Source: Sphingomonas zeae (GTDB lineage Bacteria; Pseudomonadota; Alphaproteobacteria; Sphingomonadales; Sphingomonadaceae). Taken from it: 64,000 bases of DNA. Within the stretch, counting starts at the first letter, position 1; each line of letters opens with the position of its first letter. The stretch is from the NCBI RefSeq assembly GCF_014197135.1, contig NZ_JACIFA010000007.1:62001-126000 (forward strand), in the 5' to 3' direction. Below, in pieces: positions 1 to 9,098 of the stretch. The notes under the pieces are model-generated. The model was not told the origin of the DNA. It searched no databases and was given only the letters and a program-made list of their open reading frames with translations. The position numbers were made by a program, and so were the translations under genes.

Positions 1-69
1 AACCCAGGGGTTCGCGGCAACGGCTTCGACCGCCGGGGCAAGCGGCGCGGGCGGCACGGGGGCGATCAC
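1..69 (-). CDS. pntB: NAD(P) transhydrogenase subunit beta, 5' end only (partial)
   Basis: Only the first 23 codons are in the window, and the gene continues past the left edge. The GTG start at 67-69 overlaps the TGA stop of pntAB (GTGA), which points to translational coupling. The visible peptide ends in NPWV, which fits the start of the membrane domain of alphaproteobacterial PntB as I recall it. PntB carries the NADP(H)-binding domain and most membrane helices of the proton-pumping transhydrogenase. The call rests mainly on position directly after pntAA and pntAB. Confidence 0.6.
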   Translation of the reverse strand, partial: MIAPVPPAPLAPAVEAVAANPWV

Positions 70-365
70 GAGCGCTTCTCCTTCTTGCGGTACATGGCGA
101 GCATCCGCTGCGTCACCGCAAAGCCGCCGAAGATGTTGATGCTGGCCAGCACCACCGCGCCTAGCCCCAGCCATTTGGCGACGCCCGATCCGGTCGCCCC
201 CGACGTCGCGGCCGCCGCGATCAGCGCGCCGACGATGATGACCGAGGAAATGGCGTTGGTCACCGCCATCAACGGCGTGTGCAGCGCGGGCGTCACCGAC
301 CAGACGACGTAATAGCCGACGAAACACGCCAGCACGAAGATCGACAGGATCGCTATGAAGTCCAT
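66..365 (-). CDS. pntAB: NAD(P) transhydrogenase subunit alpha part 2 (membrane)
   Basis: A 99-residue protein with three or more hydrophobic segments (near residues 4-22, 36-52 and 66-84). This matches the small membrane subunit of three-gene transhydrogenases, which couples proton entry to NADPH formation from NADH. It overlaps pntB by 4 nt. Unusually, it is separated from pntAA by a DUF559 gene and repeats. Its Shine-Dalgarno sequence (GGGGAGGA, 6 nt before the ATG) lies in the 3' arm of a repeat hairpin, so the repeat now forms the ribosome-binding site. Family length is normal. Confidence 0.9.
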   Translation of the reverse strand: MDFIAILSIFVLACFVGYYVVWSVTPALHTPLMAVTNAISSVIIVGALIAAAATSGATGSGVAKWLGLGAVVLASINIFGGFAVTQRMLAMYRKKEKRS

Positions 366-763
366 GATATATCCTCCCCGGCACGGGGAGGGGGACCGCT
401 CGCCGCAGGCGAGTGGTGGAGGAGGGCCGCCGCCAGCGAGACGATCGAGGCGGCAACCGCCTCGGCATCGCGCAGGATATCGGCGGCCCCGATCCGCATG
501 ACCCTGTACCCGTTTTCGTTCAAATATTGATCGCGCGCGACGTCGCGGCTGGGCCGCGCTTCAACGCCATGTATGGCACCGTCGACTTCGACCATCGGGC
601 GCGCTTTTGAGCAATAAAAATCGGCAATGTAGCATCCGACCGGATGCTGTCGCCGGAATCGTAAACCGCCGGGCGAGCCGCGAAGCTGTTGCCAAAGAAG
701 CACTTCAGGCAGCGTCATCGTCCGTCGCAATTTACGCGCCAGCGATACTTCGGGCCGAGGCAT
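353..763 (-). CDS. DUF559 endonuclease-fold protein, repeat-flanked
   Basis: About 136 residues from the ATG at 763. An upstream GTG at 826 would extend it, but only through repeat sequence, so I prefer 763, which has a GGAGGGGG Shine-Dalgarno supplied by the repeat. DUF559 hallmarks are visible: [34 protein letters not shown], and a C-terminal GYRVMRI..DIL block. The family is related to Vsr-like nucleases; Asp in IADF and Glu in VEVDG are likely catalytic. The last ~20 codons run through the left repeat and into the start of pntAB. The gene sits inside the pnt operon between inverted repeat halves, so it is probably an insertion. Biological role unknown. Confidence 0.8.
   Translation of the reverse strand: MPRPEVSLARKLRRTMTLPEVLLWQQLRGSPGGLRFRRQHPVGCYIADFYCSKARPMVEVDGAIHGVEARPSRDVARDQYLNENGYRVMRIGAADILRDAEAVAASIVSLAAALLHHSPAASGPPPRAGEDISWTS
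372..426. repeat. REP-like half-unit, type A (left boundary of DUF559 cassette)
   Basis: Two adjacent hairpins: CCTCCCC/GGGGAGG around a 5-nt loop, then an imperfect hairpin built on GGGACC..TGGTGGAGG. The same module recurs near 7.9, 18.6, 22.0, 23.4 and 44.4 kb. Here it overlaps the 3' end of the DUF559 gene and supplies the ribosome-binding site of pntAB. Confidence 0.85.
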
Positions 764-771
764 TTGCCGGA

Positions 772-821
772 CGCCCCCTCCACCGGCTTCGCCGGTCCCC
801 CTCCCCGTTACGGGGAGGATC
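772..821. repeat. REP-like half-unit, type A inverted (right boundary of DUF559 cassette)
   Basis: Inverted counterpart of the unit at 372-426: CCCCCTCCACC-GGCTTCGCC-GGTCCCCCTCCCC then a GGGGAGGAT arm. It lies between the pntAA stop codon (823-825) and the DUF559 start (763). The two inverted units bracket the nuclease gene. Confidence 0.85.
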
Positions 822-822
822 G

Positions 823-1950
823 TCACGACTGCAACCTTGGGTTCACCACCTGCCCGCCTCGGGTCAGCCGGATCGCGTCGCCGATCTCGGCGTCGAGCAC
901 CGGCCGCCCGGCGTCCTTGTCCCAGAACGCCGCCAGGAAATTGTGCAGGTTGCGCGCGAACAGCGCGGAGGCGTCTGCCGCCAGTCGGCTGGGCATGTTG
1001 CGGTGGCCGATGATCTTTACGCCGTGCCGCTCGATCACTTCGCCCGCAATCGCACCCTCGACATTGCCGCCCGCCTCGACCGCCAGGTCGACGATGACGC
1101 TGCCGGCGCGCATCGTCGCGATCTGTGCATCGGTGACGAGGCGCGGCGCGGCGCGGCCGGGGATCAGCGCGGTGGTGATGACGATGTCCTGCTTGGCGAT
1201 ATGCCCCGCGACCAGTTCGGCTTGCGCCGCGCGATATTCCTCGCTCGTCTCGCCCGCATAGCCGCCGGTGCCCTCGCCTTCGATGCCCGCCACGCCCTCG
1301 ACGAAGATCGGCTTGGCGCCGAGCGACTGGATCTGCTCCTTGGTGGCCGAACGCACATCGGTCGCCGAGACCTGCGCGCCCAGCCGCCGGGCGGTCGCGA
1401 TCGCCTGCAGCCCCGCAACGCCCACCCCCATGACGAAGACGCGCGCCGCAGGGATCGTCCCCGCCGCCGTCATCATCATCGGAAAGGCACGACCATAGGT
1501 GCCCGCCGCCTCCAGCACCGCCTTGTAACCCGCGAGATTCGACTGGGACGACAAGATGTCCATCGACTGGGCGCGGGTGATTCGCGGCATCCAGTCCATC
1601 GCCAGCGCCTCCAGCCCCGCCGCCGCATAGGCCGAAACCGTCGCCTGCCTGCGGAAGGGATCGAACGCCGCGATTACCCAGGCGTCGGGCGCGGTTCCGG
1701 CCAGGGTCGCGGGCTCGGGCGCCTGGACGGCCAGCACGATCGCCGCGCCCGCCAGCACCTGCGCGCGTTCGCCGACCTCGGCGCCCGCCTGTTCGTAATC
1801 GCTGTCGGCGATACCCGCCGCTGTCCCCGCGCCCCGCTCCACCGCCAGCGTGGCGCCCAGCGCGGTCAGCTTCTTGACGGTTTCCGGCGTGGCGGCGACC
1901 CGCGCCTCGTCGGGCGCGGTTTCGCGCAGGACCGCGATGCGCAGACCCAT
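823..1950 (-). CDS. pntAA: NAD(P) transhydrogenase subunit alpha part 1 (NAD-binding)
   Basis: 375 residues, the normal length for the soluble NAD(H)-binding subunit of three-gene proton-translocating transhydrogenase. The N-terminus MGLRIAVLRETAPDE is typical, and the AlaDH/PNT C-terminal Rossmann domain is seen around VMGVGVAGLQAIATARRLGA (about residues 173-192). It transfers hydride from NADH to the NADP site on PntB. It starts 4 nt after the small aa3-subunit gene. Its stop codon abuts the repeat half-unit that separates it from pntAB. Confidence 0.95.
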   Translation of the reverse strand: MGLRIAVLRETAPDEARVAATPETVKKLTALGATLAVERGAGTAAGIADSDYEQAGAEVGERAQVLAGAAIVLAVQAPEPATLAGTAPDAWVIAAFDPFRRQATVSAYAAAGLEALAMDWMPRITRAQSMDILSSQSNLAGYKAVLEAAGTYGRAFPMMMTAAGTIPAARVFVMGVGVAGLQAIATARRLGAQVSATDVRSATKEQIQSLGAKPIFVEGVAGIEGEGTGGYAGETSEEYRAAQAELVAGHIAKQDIVITTALIPGRAAPRLVTDAQIATMRAGSVIVDLAVEAGGNVEGAIAGEVIERHGVKIIGHRNMPSRLAADASALFARNLHNFLAAFWDKDAGRPVLDAEIGDAIRLTRGGQVVNPRLQS

Positions 1951-1954
1951 CGGA

Positions 1955-2101
1955 TCAGGCGATCAGCCAGAGGACGATGCCCACCAGGATGGCGGCAACG
2001 ACCGCGCCCCATTTGAGCATTCCGATCATCAGGTCATAAGTGGCGACATGCGCCTTCATGCCGCCGGGGCCGTCCTTGATGCCGGTCTCATTGCCCGCCA
2101 T
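1955..2101 (-). CDS. aa3-type cytochrome c oxidase subunit IV family protein
   Basis: A 48-residue protein with a polar N-terminus (MAGNETGIKDG) and one C-terminal transmembrane helix (GAVVAAILVGIVLWLIA). This is the layout of the small bacterial aa3 oxidase subunit IV family. The ATG at 2101 is preceded by GTGAGGATC, a good ribosome-binding site; a longer reading frame upstream lacks one. It leads the pnt operon and ends 4 nt before pntAA, an association common in sphingomonads. It may not be part of the oxidase itself. Confidence 0.75.
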   Translation of the reverse strand: MAGNETGIKDGPGGMKAHVATYDLMIGMLKWGAVVAAILVGIVLWLIA

Positions 2102-2351
2102 GATCCTCACCTCCGCTATCGGCCTGCCGCCGTCGACCGCGCCGCATGATCCAGGTCGAAGCTTATTCACCAGCGCACCGGGATCAACCCCGAAACGACC
2201 GGGCAGGATCCCGGCAACACCCGGCGTGACGCCGGCCAGTCTCAAAAGCAGTTCGGGACCCGGCGGGCGTGCAAGAGGGATTGTCCCGAATTAACGCAGA
2301 TTTTAACAAAGTTGCGCTATAAAGTCGCAAAAGGGGTCAACAGGACACATT

Positions 2352-3773
2352 ATGACGCGCAACGGCCAACGTTTGCTGCTGCTGATCGATGACGAGCCTG
2401 CGCAGCAACGCCTGATCGCGGCGCTGGCGCAGCGCGGCGGTTGGCGCACCCTGTTCGCGACGGACGCCGACATGGCGGCCTCGGTCCTGGGATCGGCGCA
2501 GGGGCGCGAACTCGACGCGGTGCTGATCGACCATTGGGCGCCGGGTGCCGATGCCACGTCCTTGATCGCCGATTGCCACGCGCTTCGCCCCGAACTGCCC
2601 ATCCTGATGCTGACCGCCAACGATTCGGTGGCGCAGGCGGTGGCGGCGATGCGTGCGGGCGCGACCGATTTCCTGGTCAAGCCGCTGGCCCCCGAACGGC
2701 TGCTCGCCGCGCTGGAGGCCTGTGTCGCGGGTCAGACGAGCGGCGAGCTTCGCCCGCTGACCGAAAAAATTCCCGCGCTCCTCGCCTTTGACGAGATTGT
2801 GGGCGACGCGCCCGATTTCCGCGCCGCGCTCGCCATCGCGTCCAAGGCCGCGCACACCCGTGCCGCCGTCCTGATCGAAGGCGAGGGCGGCGTCGGCAAG
2901 GAATCGCTGGCCAAGGCGATCCACGTCGCCTCTTCCCGTGGCGAACGGCCGATGATCCGCGTCAACTGCGCGACGGTCGCCACCAATCTGCTCGACAGCG
3001 TCATCTTCGGCCATGAGGAAGGTGCCTTTGCGGGCGCGTTCGAGCGCCGCATCGGCAAGATGGTGGAGGCGCACGGTTCGACATTGTTCCTGGACGAGGT
3101 GTCGGGAATGCCCCCCGAAACCCAGGCGCGGCTGCTCGACATGCTCCAGACCGGCGCGATCCTGCCGCTGGGCGCCCGCCATGCGCGCGAAGTCGATGTC
3201 CGGATCATCGCCGCCAGCGACGTCCGGCTGATCGAGGCCGTCGAGGCGGGGCGTTTCCGCGAGGACCTGTATTACAAACTGAACGTCGTCCATGTCGCGG
3301 TGCCGCCGCTGCGCGACCGGGCCGACGACATATCCGCGCTGACCCATCATCTGCTCGAACGCATCGCGCAGCAGCCGGGCCTGCGCCATCTCGACATCAC
3401 CGACGATGCGCTCGCGCTGCTGCGCCGCTATGACTGGCCGGGCAATGTCCGCCAGTTGCAAAACGCGCTCTTCCGCGCCGCGGTGCTGTGCGAGGGCGAT
3501 GCGCTGACCACCGACGATTTCCCGCAGATCGCCTCGCTCGGGGATCGTTCTTCGGTTACGGCGGGACCCTCGGCGAGCGGCCCGAATGGCGGGGTCAGCC
3601 TGTTCCGTCCCGATGGCCATCTGCGCCCGCTGGAGGATATCGAGGCCGATGTCATACGCCTGGCCATCGGCCATTATCGCGGCCGCATGACCGAAGTGGC
3701 CCGGCGGCTGGGGATCGGCCGGTCGACGCTGTATCGCAAGCTGAGCGAACTGGGCATCGACAACGCGGCCTGA
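2352..3773 (+). CDS. NtrC-family response regulator with altered GAFTGA loop
   Basis: 473 residues: receiver (about 8-125, probable phospho-Asp in LIDHWAP), AAA+ sigma-54-interaction domain (about 148-380), and Fis-type HTH at the C-terminus (TEVARRLGIGRSTLYRKL). Two core motifs deviate. The Walker A reads GEGGVGKE instead of GESGTGKE, and the sigma-54 contact loop reads GAFAGA (about 224-229) instead of GAFTGA. Walker B (LFLDEVSG) and the R-finger region look intact. No partner kinase adjoins it. A TATAAA at 2318-2323 is a possible -10. It may act on sigma-70 promoters or work poorly with sigma-54. Confidence 0.85.
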   Translation: MTRNGQRLLLLIDDEPAQQRLIAALAQRGGWRTLFATDADMAASVLGSAQGRELDAVLIDHWAPGADATSLIADCHALRPELPILMLTANDSVAQAVAAMRAGATDFLVKPLAPERLLAALEACVAGQTSGELRPLTEKIPALLAFDEIVGDAPDFRAALAIASKAAHTRAAVLIEGEGGVGKESLAKAIHVASSRGERPMIRVNCATVATNLLDSVIFGHEEGAFAGAFERRIGKMVEAHGSTLFLDEVSGMPPETQARLLDMLQTGAILPLGARHAREVDVRIIAASDVRLIEAVEAGRFREDLYYKLNVVHVAVPPLRDRADDISALTHHLLERIAQQPGLRHLDITDDALALLRRYDWPGNVRQLQNALFRAAVLCEGDALTTDDFPQIASLGDRSSVTAGPSASGPNGGVSLFRPDGHLRPLEDIEADVIRLAIGHYRGRMTEVARRLGIGRSTLYRKLSELGIDNAA

Positions 3774-3778
3774 CATCA

Positions 3779-3799
3779 TCCTCCCCGTGCCGGGGAGAA
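3779..3799. repeat. Solo REP-like hairpin
   Basis: A single copy of the first hairpin of the repeat family (CCTCCCC-GTGCC-GGGGAG), lying between the convergent NtrC-type regulator and bestrophin genes. It may act as a shared transcript end. Confidence 0.6.
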
Positions 3800-3807
3800 G
3801 TATTTTC

Positions 3808-4692
3808 TTACCAAAGCACCCCGTCGACCGGCTTCATCGGCTCCGGCGCGGGATCACCGATCGCCTGGAGCAGGTCGATCTCGATCGTCCGGCACATCGC
3901 GCTGAGCGGCAGGTCGTGGACCGTGTCGGAGAAGGGATCAACCAGGTCGTCGCCGATCTGTAGCGCCGCCAGGAACATCAACCCCGCGATCGACGAACCC
4001 ACCGGGGTCGCGAACCCCAAAGTCTCGACCAGCCCGATCGGCAGCAGCACGCAGAACAGCCGAGTGAAGAAGGCCGGGATGAAGCGATACTGGTTGGGCA
4101 GCGGCGTATTCTTCAACCGTTCCATGCCGCCTTGCGAATTGGCGATGTCGACCAGGACCGATTCCATCTGGGTCTGCTGGATGGTGTCGATCCAGCCTTT
4201 GCGGCGTGCATCGTCGATCCTACGGCCCGTGCCGTCGAGCAGGCCGTTGGCGGTATTGGTCCGCTGGAGCGCAGGCTCCGCCTCGCCGCGCGACAGGAAG
4301 CGCAGCACTTCGCCATCGACCGGTTGCTTGCGCAACTGGCAGCGCAGCGCGTTCACATAGGCGATCTGGCGCAGCACGATCGACCGCTTCAGGTCGTGCG
4401 CATCCGGATCGGGCAGGAAGTTGCGCGCGCTGCGGGCAATGTTGCGCGAGGCGTTGATCATCAGGCCCCAGAGCTGCCGCCCCTCCCACCAGCGCTGATA
4501 GGCCGAATTGGTACGGAACCCCAGGAACAGCGCCAGCGCGGTGCCGAACAGGGTCAGCGGCAGCGAGGGCGCCTTGAACGGCAGGACGTAATAAGCGACC
4601 GTGACGATCACGTCCCAGACGAACAGCGCCACCAAAGGACGCCAGACCTCCGCAATGATGATGCGGGTGCGGGGTACGGCATCGACGATCAA
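3808..4692 (-). CDS. Bestrophin-family channel (YneE/UPF0187 type)
   Basis: 294 residues with hydrophobic segments near residues 20-40 and 42-60, then the conserved FGFRTN-like block (FLGFRTNSAYQRWWEGRQLWG, near residues 57-76) of bacterial bestrophins, and further helices around 190-225. Bacterial homologues form pentameric ion channels in the inner membrane. The start is a TTG at 4692 with GGGAG about 8 nt upstream; no ATG fits. It is transcribed away from thiD and convergent with the regulator gene. Confidence 0.85.
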   Translation of the reverse strand: MIVDAVPRTRIIIAEVWRPLVALFVWDVIVTVAYYVLPFKAPSLPLTLFGTALALFLGFRTNSAYQRWWEGRQLWGLMINASRNIARSARNFLPDPDAHDLKRSIVLRQIAYVNALRCQLRKQPVDGEVLRFLSRGEAEPALQRTNTANGLLDGTGRRIDDARRKGWIDTIQQTQMESVLVDIANSQGGMERLKNTPLPNQYRFIPAFFTRLFCVLLPIGLVETLGFATPVGSSIAGLMFLAALQIGDDLVDPFSDTVHDLPLSAMCRTIEIDLLQAIGDPAPEPMKPVDGVLW

Positions 4693-4922
4693 ATTCGGTC
4701 TCCCTTACGCGGTCACCCAGACGGTGTTCCAAGGCGCAGCAACGCGACAGCCGCTGGTTGGATGCGCGCCGAAATAATGGGGTGGTACGGCGAGGAAAGA
4801 GCCTGGCCTGGACGGGCAACGAAACGTTACGAAGCCGCCATCGACTTGCCACATCGGAAGCCAGGCCGTCAGACACTCAAGTCGTTGATCGCTTTACTTT
4901 TCCCAAGGGATGGGCGACGGCC

Positions 4923-4937
4923 GGCCGATGATCGGCC
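4923..4937. promoter_or_regulatory. 15-bp palindrome upstream of thiD (possible operator)
   Basis: GGCCGAT-G-ATCGGCC, a perfect 7-bp inverted repeat about 50 bp before the thiD start. It could be an operator for an unidentified regulator. The rest of the 4693-4985 gap shows no recognisable gene. Confidence 0.3.
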
Positions 4938-4985
4938 ACCGTTCGGCTTGCCCCTACCCGGTCGAAAAGGCATGGCAGAAATAAT

Positions 4986-5813
4986 ATGACCGTGCCGACC
5001 CCATCCCGCATCCTCATCGTCGCCGGCTCCGATTCCGGAGGGGGGGCGGGCATACAGGCCGACATCAAGACGGTCGCGATGCTCGGCGGCCATCCGATGA
5101 CCGCGATTACCGCGATCACCGCGCAGAACACCCTGGGGGTACAAGCGGTGCACCCGGTCCCCACCGACATGGTGATGGCGCAGATCGACAGCGTGCTGTC
5201 CGACATCGGCGCCGACGCGGTGAAGATCGGCATGATCGGATCGGCCGAGACCGCGCACGCGCTCGCCGACCGGCTGGAGACGCTGGAATTGCCGGTGGTG
5301 TTCGATCCCGTCATGATCGCGACCAGCGGATCGGTGTTGGCGGACGCGGACGTGATCGCGGCCTTTCGCCGCTTCCTGGCCCTCGCCGCGCTGACCACCC
5401 CCAATCTGCCCGAACTGGCGGCGCTGGGCGGCGAGGCGGTGGTGCGGCACCAGACCCGAGCGTTGCTGGTCAAGGGCGGGCATGGCGAAGGCCCGGTGAT
5501 CGAGGACCGGCTCGTCGAGCCGGGCGGCGAACAGCGCTGGCAGCATCCCCGGCTGGATACGAACTCGACCCACGGTACCGGGTGCACGCTCGCCAGCGCG
5601 ATCGCCACCGGGCTAGGGCAGGGCCTGCCGCTGGCGGATTCGGTCGACCGCGCCATCGCCTTCGTCCAGGCCGCGCTTGCCGCCGCGCCGGGACTGGGCC
5701 AGGGGCATGGGCCGATGGGGCATGGGCTGGGCATGGTGCCCTTCTACCATCTGCTCGCCGCGATCAGCCGCGAAGGCTGGAATGCAGCGGCCTTTGCCGC
5801 GCGTTGGGGGTAA
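4986..5813 (+). CDS. thiD: Bifunctional hydroxymethylpyrimidine kinase/phosphomethylpyrimidine kinase
   Basis: 275 residues of the ribokinase fold. Visible motifs are AGSDSGGGAGIQADIKT near the N-terminus (substrate site), VVFDPVMIATSG mid-protein, and NSTHGTGCTLASAIATGLG (catalytic Asp position here Asn-Ser-Thr-His-GTGC anion hole) in the C-terminal third. It phosphorylates HMP and HMP-P in thiamine synthesis, downstream of ThiC (encoded near 48-50 kb). No TPP riboswitch is visible ahead of it, unlike thiC. Start ATG at 4986; ribosome-binding site weak. Confidence 0.93.
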   Translation: MTVPTPSRILIVAGSDSGGGAGIQADIKTVAMLGGHPMTAITAITAQNTLGVQAVHPVPTDMVMAQIDSVLSDIGADAVKIGMIGSAETAHALADRLETLELPVVFDPVMIATSGSVLADADVIAAFRRFLALAALTTPNLPELAALGGEAVVRHQTRALLVKGGHGEGPVIEDRLVEPGGEQRWQHPRLDTNSTHGTGCTLASAIATGLGQGLPLADSVDRAIAFVQAALAAAPGLGQGHGPMGHGLGMVPFYHLLAAISREGWNAAAFAARWG

Positions 5814-5817
5814 AGCT

Positions 5818-5841
5818 GACCCTCTCCGCGCCGGGGAGGAT
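5818..5841. repeat. Degenerate solo REP-like hairpin
   Basis: CCTCTCCGCGCCGGGGAGGAT between thiD and rnhB resembles the last hairpin of the repeat family, with a mismatch. No partner half is visible. Confidence 0.4.
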
Positions 5842-5879
5842 ACCTTGTGGACCTTTCTCCTCCACGATAAAGCGCCCTC

Positions 5880-6476
5880 ATGGTCGATACCGGTTTTCCC
5901 ATGCCCCTATGCGGCGTGGACGAGGCGGGGCGCGGGCCGCTGGCGGGGCCGGTGGTCGCGGCCGCCGTCATCCTTCCCGAGCGGGACTGCCCCGGCGGCA
6001 TCAATGATTCCAAGAAGCTGACCGAAAAGACGCGCGCGCGGCTCTGCGCCGAAATCCGCGCCTGCGCGATCGTGGGGGTCGGAGTGGTCGAACCGGCGGA
6101 GATCGACCGGCTCAACATCTATTGGGCAACGATGAAGGCGATGACGCTGGCGGTCGATGCGGTGGTCGAGGCGCTGGGGTGCCATCCGGCGCATGTGCTG
6201 GTCGACGGTAACCGCCTGCCCAAATGGGGCTATAGCGCGACCGCGATCGTCGGCGGCGATGCCAAGTCGCTGGCGATCGGCGCTGCCTCGATCGTCGCCA
6301 AGCATGTCCGCGACGAGATGATGATCGCCGCCGCCGAGGCATGGCCCGCTTATGGCTGGCATTCCAACAAGGGTTATGGCTCCGCGACGCATTTGGCGGC
6401 TCTCCGCGAACATGGGCCGACGCCACTCCACCGCCGCAGCTTCGCGCCCGTGGCGCAATGTTATCTGGACCTCTGA
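5880..6476 (+). CDS. rnhB: Ribonuclease HII
   Basis: 198 residues, normal length. It shows the N-terminal GVDEAGRGPLAGPVVAAAV motif with catalytic Asp-Glu, then VLVDGN, and SIVAKHVRDEMM containing further active-site residues. It removes RNA from RNA-DNA hybrids, including single ribonucleotides in DNA. The ATG at 5880 is used; an in-frame ATG lies at codon 8 (MPLCGVDE) and could be the real start. It sits immediately upstream of ccrM, an arrangement also seen in other alphaproteobacteria as far as I recall. Confidence 0.95.
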   Translation: MVDTGFPMPLCGVDEAGRGPLAGPVVAAAVILPERDCPGGINDSKKLTEKTRARLCAEIRACAIVGVGVVEPAEIDRLNIYWATMKAMTLAVDAVVEALGCHPAHVLVDGNRLPKWGYSATAIVGGDAKSLAIGAASIVAKHVRDEMMIAAAEAWPAYGWHSNKGYGSATHLAALREHGPTPLHRRSFAPVAQCYLDL

Positions 6477-6504
6477 ATTCCTTTCCATCGTCCGATGGGG
6501 GGAT

Positions 6505-6517
6505 TTAACGGCGAATT

Positions 6518-6519
<2 letters not shown>
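6505..6519 (+). promoter_or_regulatory. CtrA-like site upstream of ccrM
   Basis: TTAA-N7-TTGA, one mismatch from the alphaproteobacterial CtrA consensus TTAA-N7-TTAA. In Caulobacter, CtrA activates ccrM directly (established), so the position fits. One such near-match could still be chance. Confidence 0.4.
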
Positions 6520-7842
<1,323 letters not shown>

Positions 7843-7847
7843 CCTGA

Positions 7848-7975
7848 TCCTCCCCGGCACGGGGAGGTGGCAGGCGCAGGCCTGACGGAGGGGGGCTTCC
7901 ACAAAGGACTTGCCTAGCGGCACGCCCCCTCCACCACCGCTTCGCGCTGGTCCCCCTCCCCATACCGGAGAGGAT
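7848..7975. repeat. Complete REP-like element, type B then inverted type A
   Basis: Four successive hairpins: CCTCCCCGGCACGGGGAGG, GGCAGG..CCTGACGGAGGGGGG, a ~25-nt spacer, CCCCCTCCACCACCGC..GCTGGTCCCCC, and CTCCCCATACCGGAGAGGAT. It fills most of the gap between ccrM and folP and ends about 15 bp before the folP start. Confidence 0.85.
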
Positions 7976-7990
7976 TTTAGGAACACGACC

Positions 7991-9046
7991 ATGCACCTGC
8001 GCCCCGTCCAATTCGTCGACACCCCCGTCGGGCTGGAGGAGGGCAGCGTCGCACGGCTGGCGGGCGGGATGCAGTGGTTCGCGGCCTATGAGGTCCGCGA
8101 GGGTATCAGCCGCCGTATTGTCCCCATCGCGCGGTTTGCGCAGGAACTGGGCGGTTCGCCCCGGGCCGAGACGCTGCACACCGCCTTCACCACCCCCCGT
8201 ACCCCCTGGGTGATGGACGCCCGCACCCTGCGCTTCGACCAGCCGCAGGTCGCCGCCATCCTGAACGTCACCCCCGACAGCTTCTCCGACGGCGGCCAGC
8301 ATATCGGCGATCCGGCGGCGGCGGCCGACAGCGGCATGGCGATGGCGGCGCAAGGTGCGGCGGTGATCGACCTGGGCGGCGAATCCACCCGCCCCGGCGC
8401 GGCGCCCGTCTGGGAAGGCGACGAGATCGCCCGCACCGCCCCCGTCATCGAGCGGCTGGCACGCGGCGGCGCACTGGTGTCGATCGACACGCGCAAGGCC
8501 GCCGTGATGGAGGCGGCGCTGGCATCGGGCGCAGGCATCGTCAACGATGTCGCGGCGCTGCTCTGGGACGACCGCGCGCTGGAGGTGGTGGCCAGGGCGG
8601 GCTGCCCGGTCATCCTGATGCACTCGCCCGATCCGGCCAAGGGCGGGCACGGCCGTATCGGTTATGCGGACGTGCTGACGGACGTGTTCGACTGGCTGGA
8701 GACACGGATCGCGGCGGTCGAGGCAGCGGGCGTTTCCCGCTCGCGCATCATGGTCGATCCGGGGATCGGCTTCGGCAAGTCGCTGGCCGACAATCTGGCC
8801 CTTATCAATGGGCTGGCGATCTTCCACGGCCTTGGCTGCCCGATCATGCTGGGCGCCAGCCGCAAGCGGATGATCGGCGCGCTGTCGAACGAGGCGCCCG
8901 TCGATGCGCGGCTCGGCGGTTCCCTCGCACTCGCGCTGAAAGGGGCGGAGGCGGGGGTGCAGCTGATCCGCGTCCATGACGTGGCGGAAACGGTACAGGC
9001 GCTGCATGTCTGGCGCGGGCTGCGCGACCGCGCCCTGCTGGGATAA
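7991..9046 (+). CDS. folP: Dihydropteroate synthase
   Basis: About 351 residues from the ATG at 7991, preceded by TTAGGAA; the upstream in-frame extension is repeat sequence and is rejected. The pterin-binding signature AAILNVTPDSFSDGG occurs near residue 88, IDLGGESTRPGA near 120, and VDPGIGFGKS and LGASRKRMIG later. The enzyme joins DHPP and p-aminobenzoate in folate synthesis. It is longer than the usual ~280 residues because of a ~85-residue N-terminal extension, a feature I have seen in related alphaproteobacteria. Confidence 0.93.
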   Translation: MHLRPVQFVDTPVGLEEGSVARLAGGMQWFAAYEVREGISRRIVPIARFAQELGGSPRAETLHTAFTTPRTPWVMDARTLRFDQPQVAAILNVTPDSFSDGGQHIGDPAAAADSGMAMAAQGAAVIDLGGESTRPGAAPVWEGDEIARTAPVIERLARGGALVSIDTRKAAVMEAALASGAGIVNDVAALLWDDRALEVVARAGCPVILMHSPDPAKGGHGRIGYADVLTDVFDWLETRIAAVEAAGVSRSRIMVDPGIGFGKSLADNLALINGLAIFHGLGCPIMLGASRKRMIGALSNEAPVDARLGGSLALALKGAEAGVQLIRVHDVAETVQALHVWRGLRDRALLG

Positions 9047-9098
9047 CCCTGGAACAAGGCCCCTCGCTTTTCGCGGGCCAAACGCCCACATAGAGGCG

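Noticed and set aside
607..2016. 469-codon open frame on the plus strand
   Set aside because: Antisense to pntAA and the DUF559 gene, both of which have clear family sequence.
2291..2307. CtrA site TTAA..TTAA upstream of the NtrC-type regulator
   Set aside because: Two TTAA halves are 8 rather than 7 bases apart, so it does not fit the consensus spacing.
7848..7975. REP-like elements as CRISPR arrays
   Set aside because: Copies are dispersed singly between genes and the modules alternate in orientation; there are no regular spacers.
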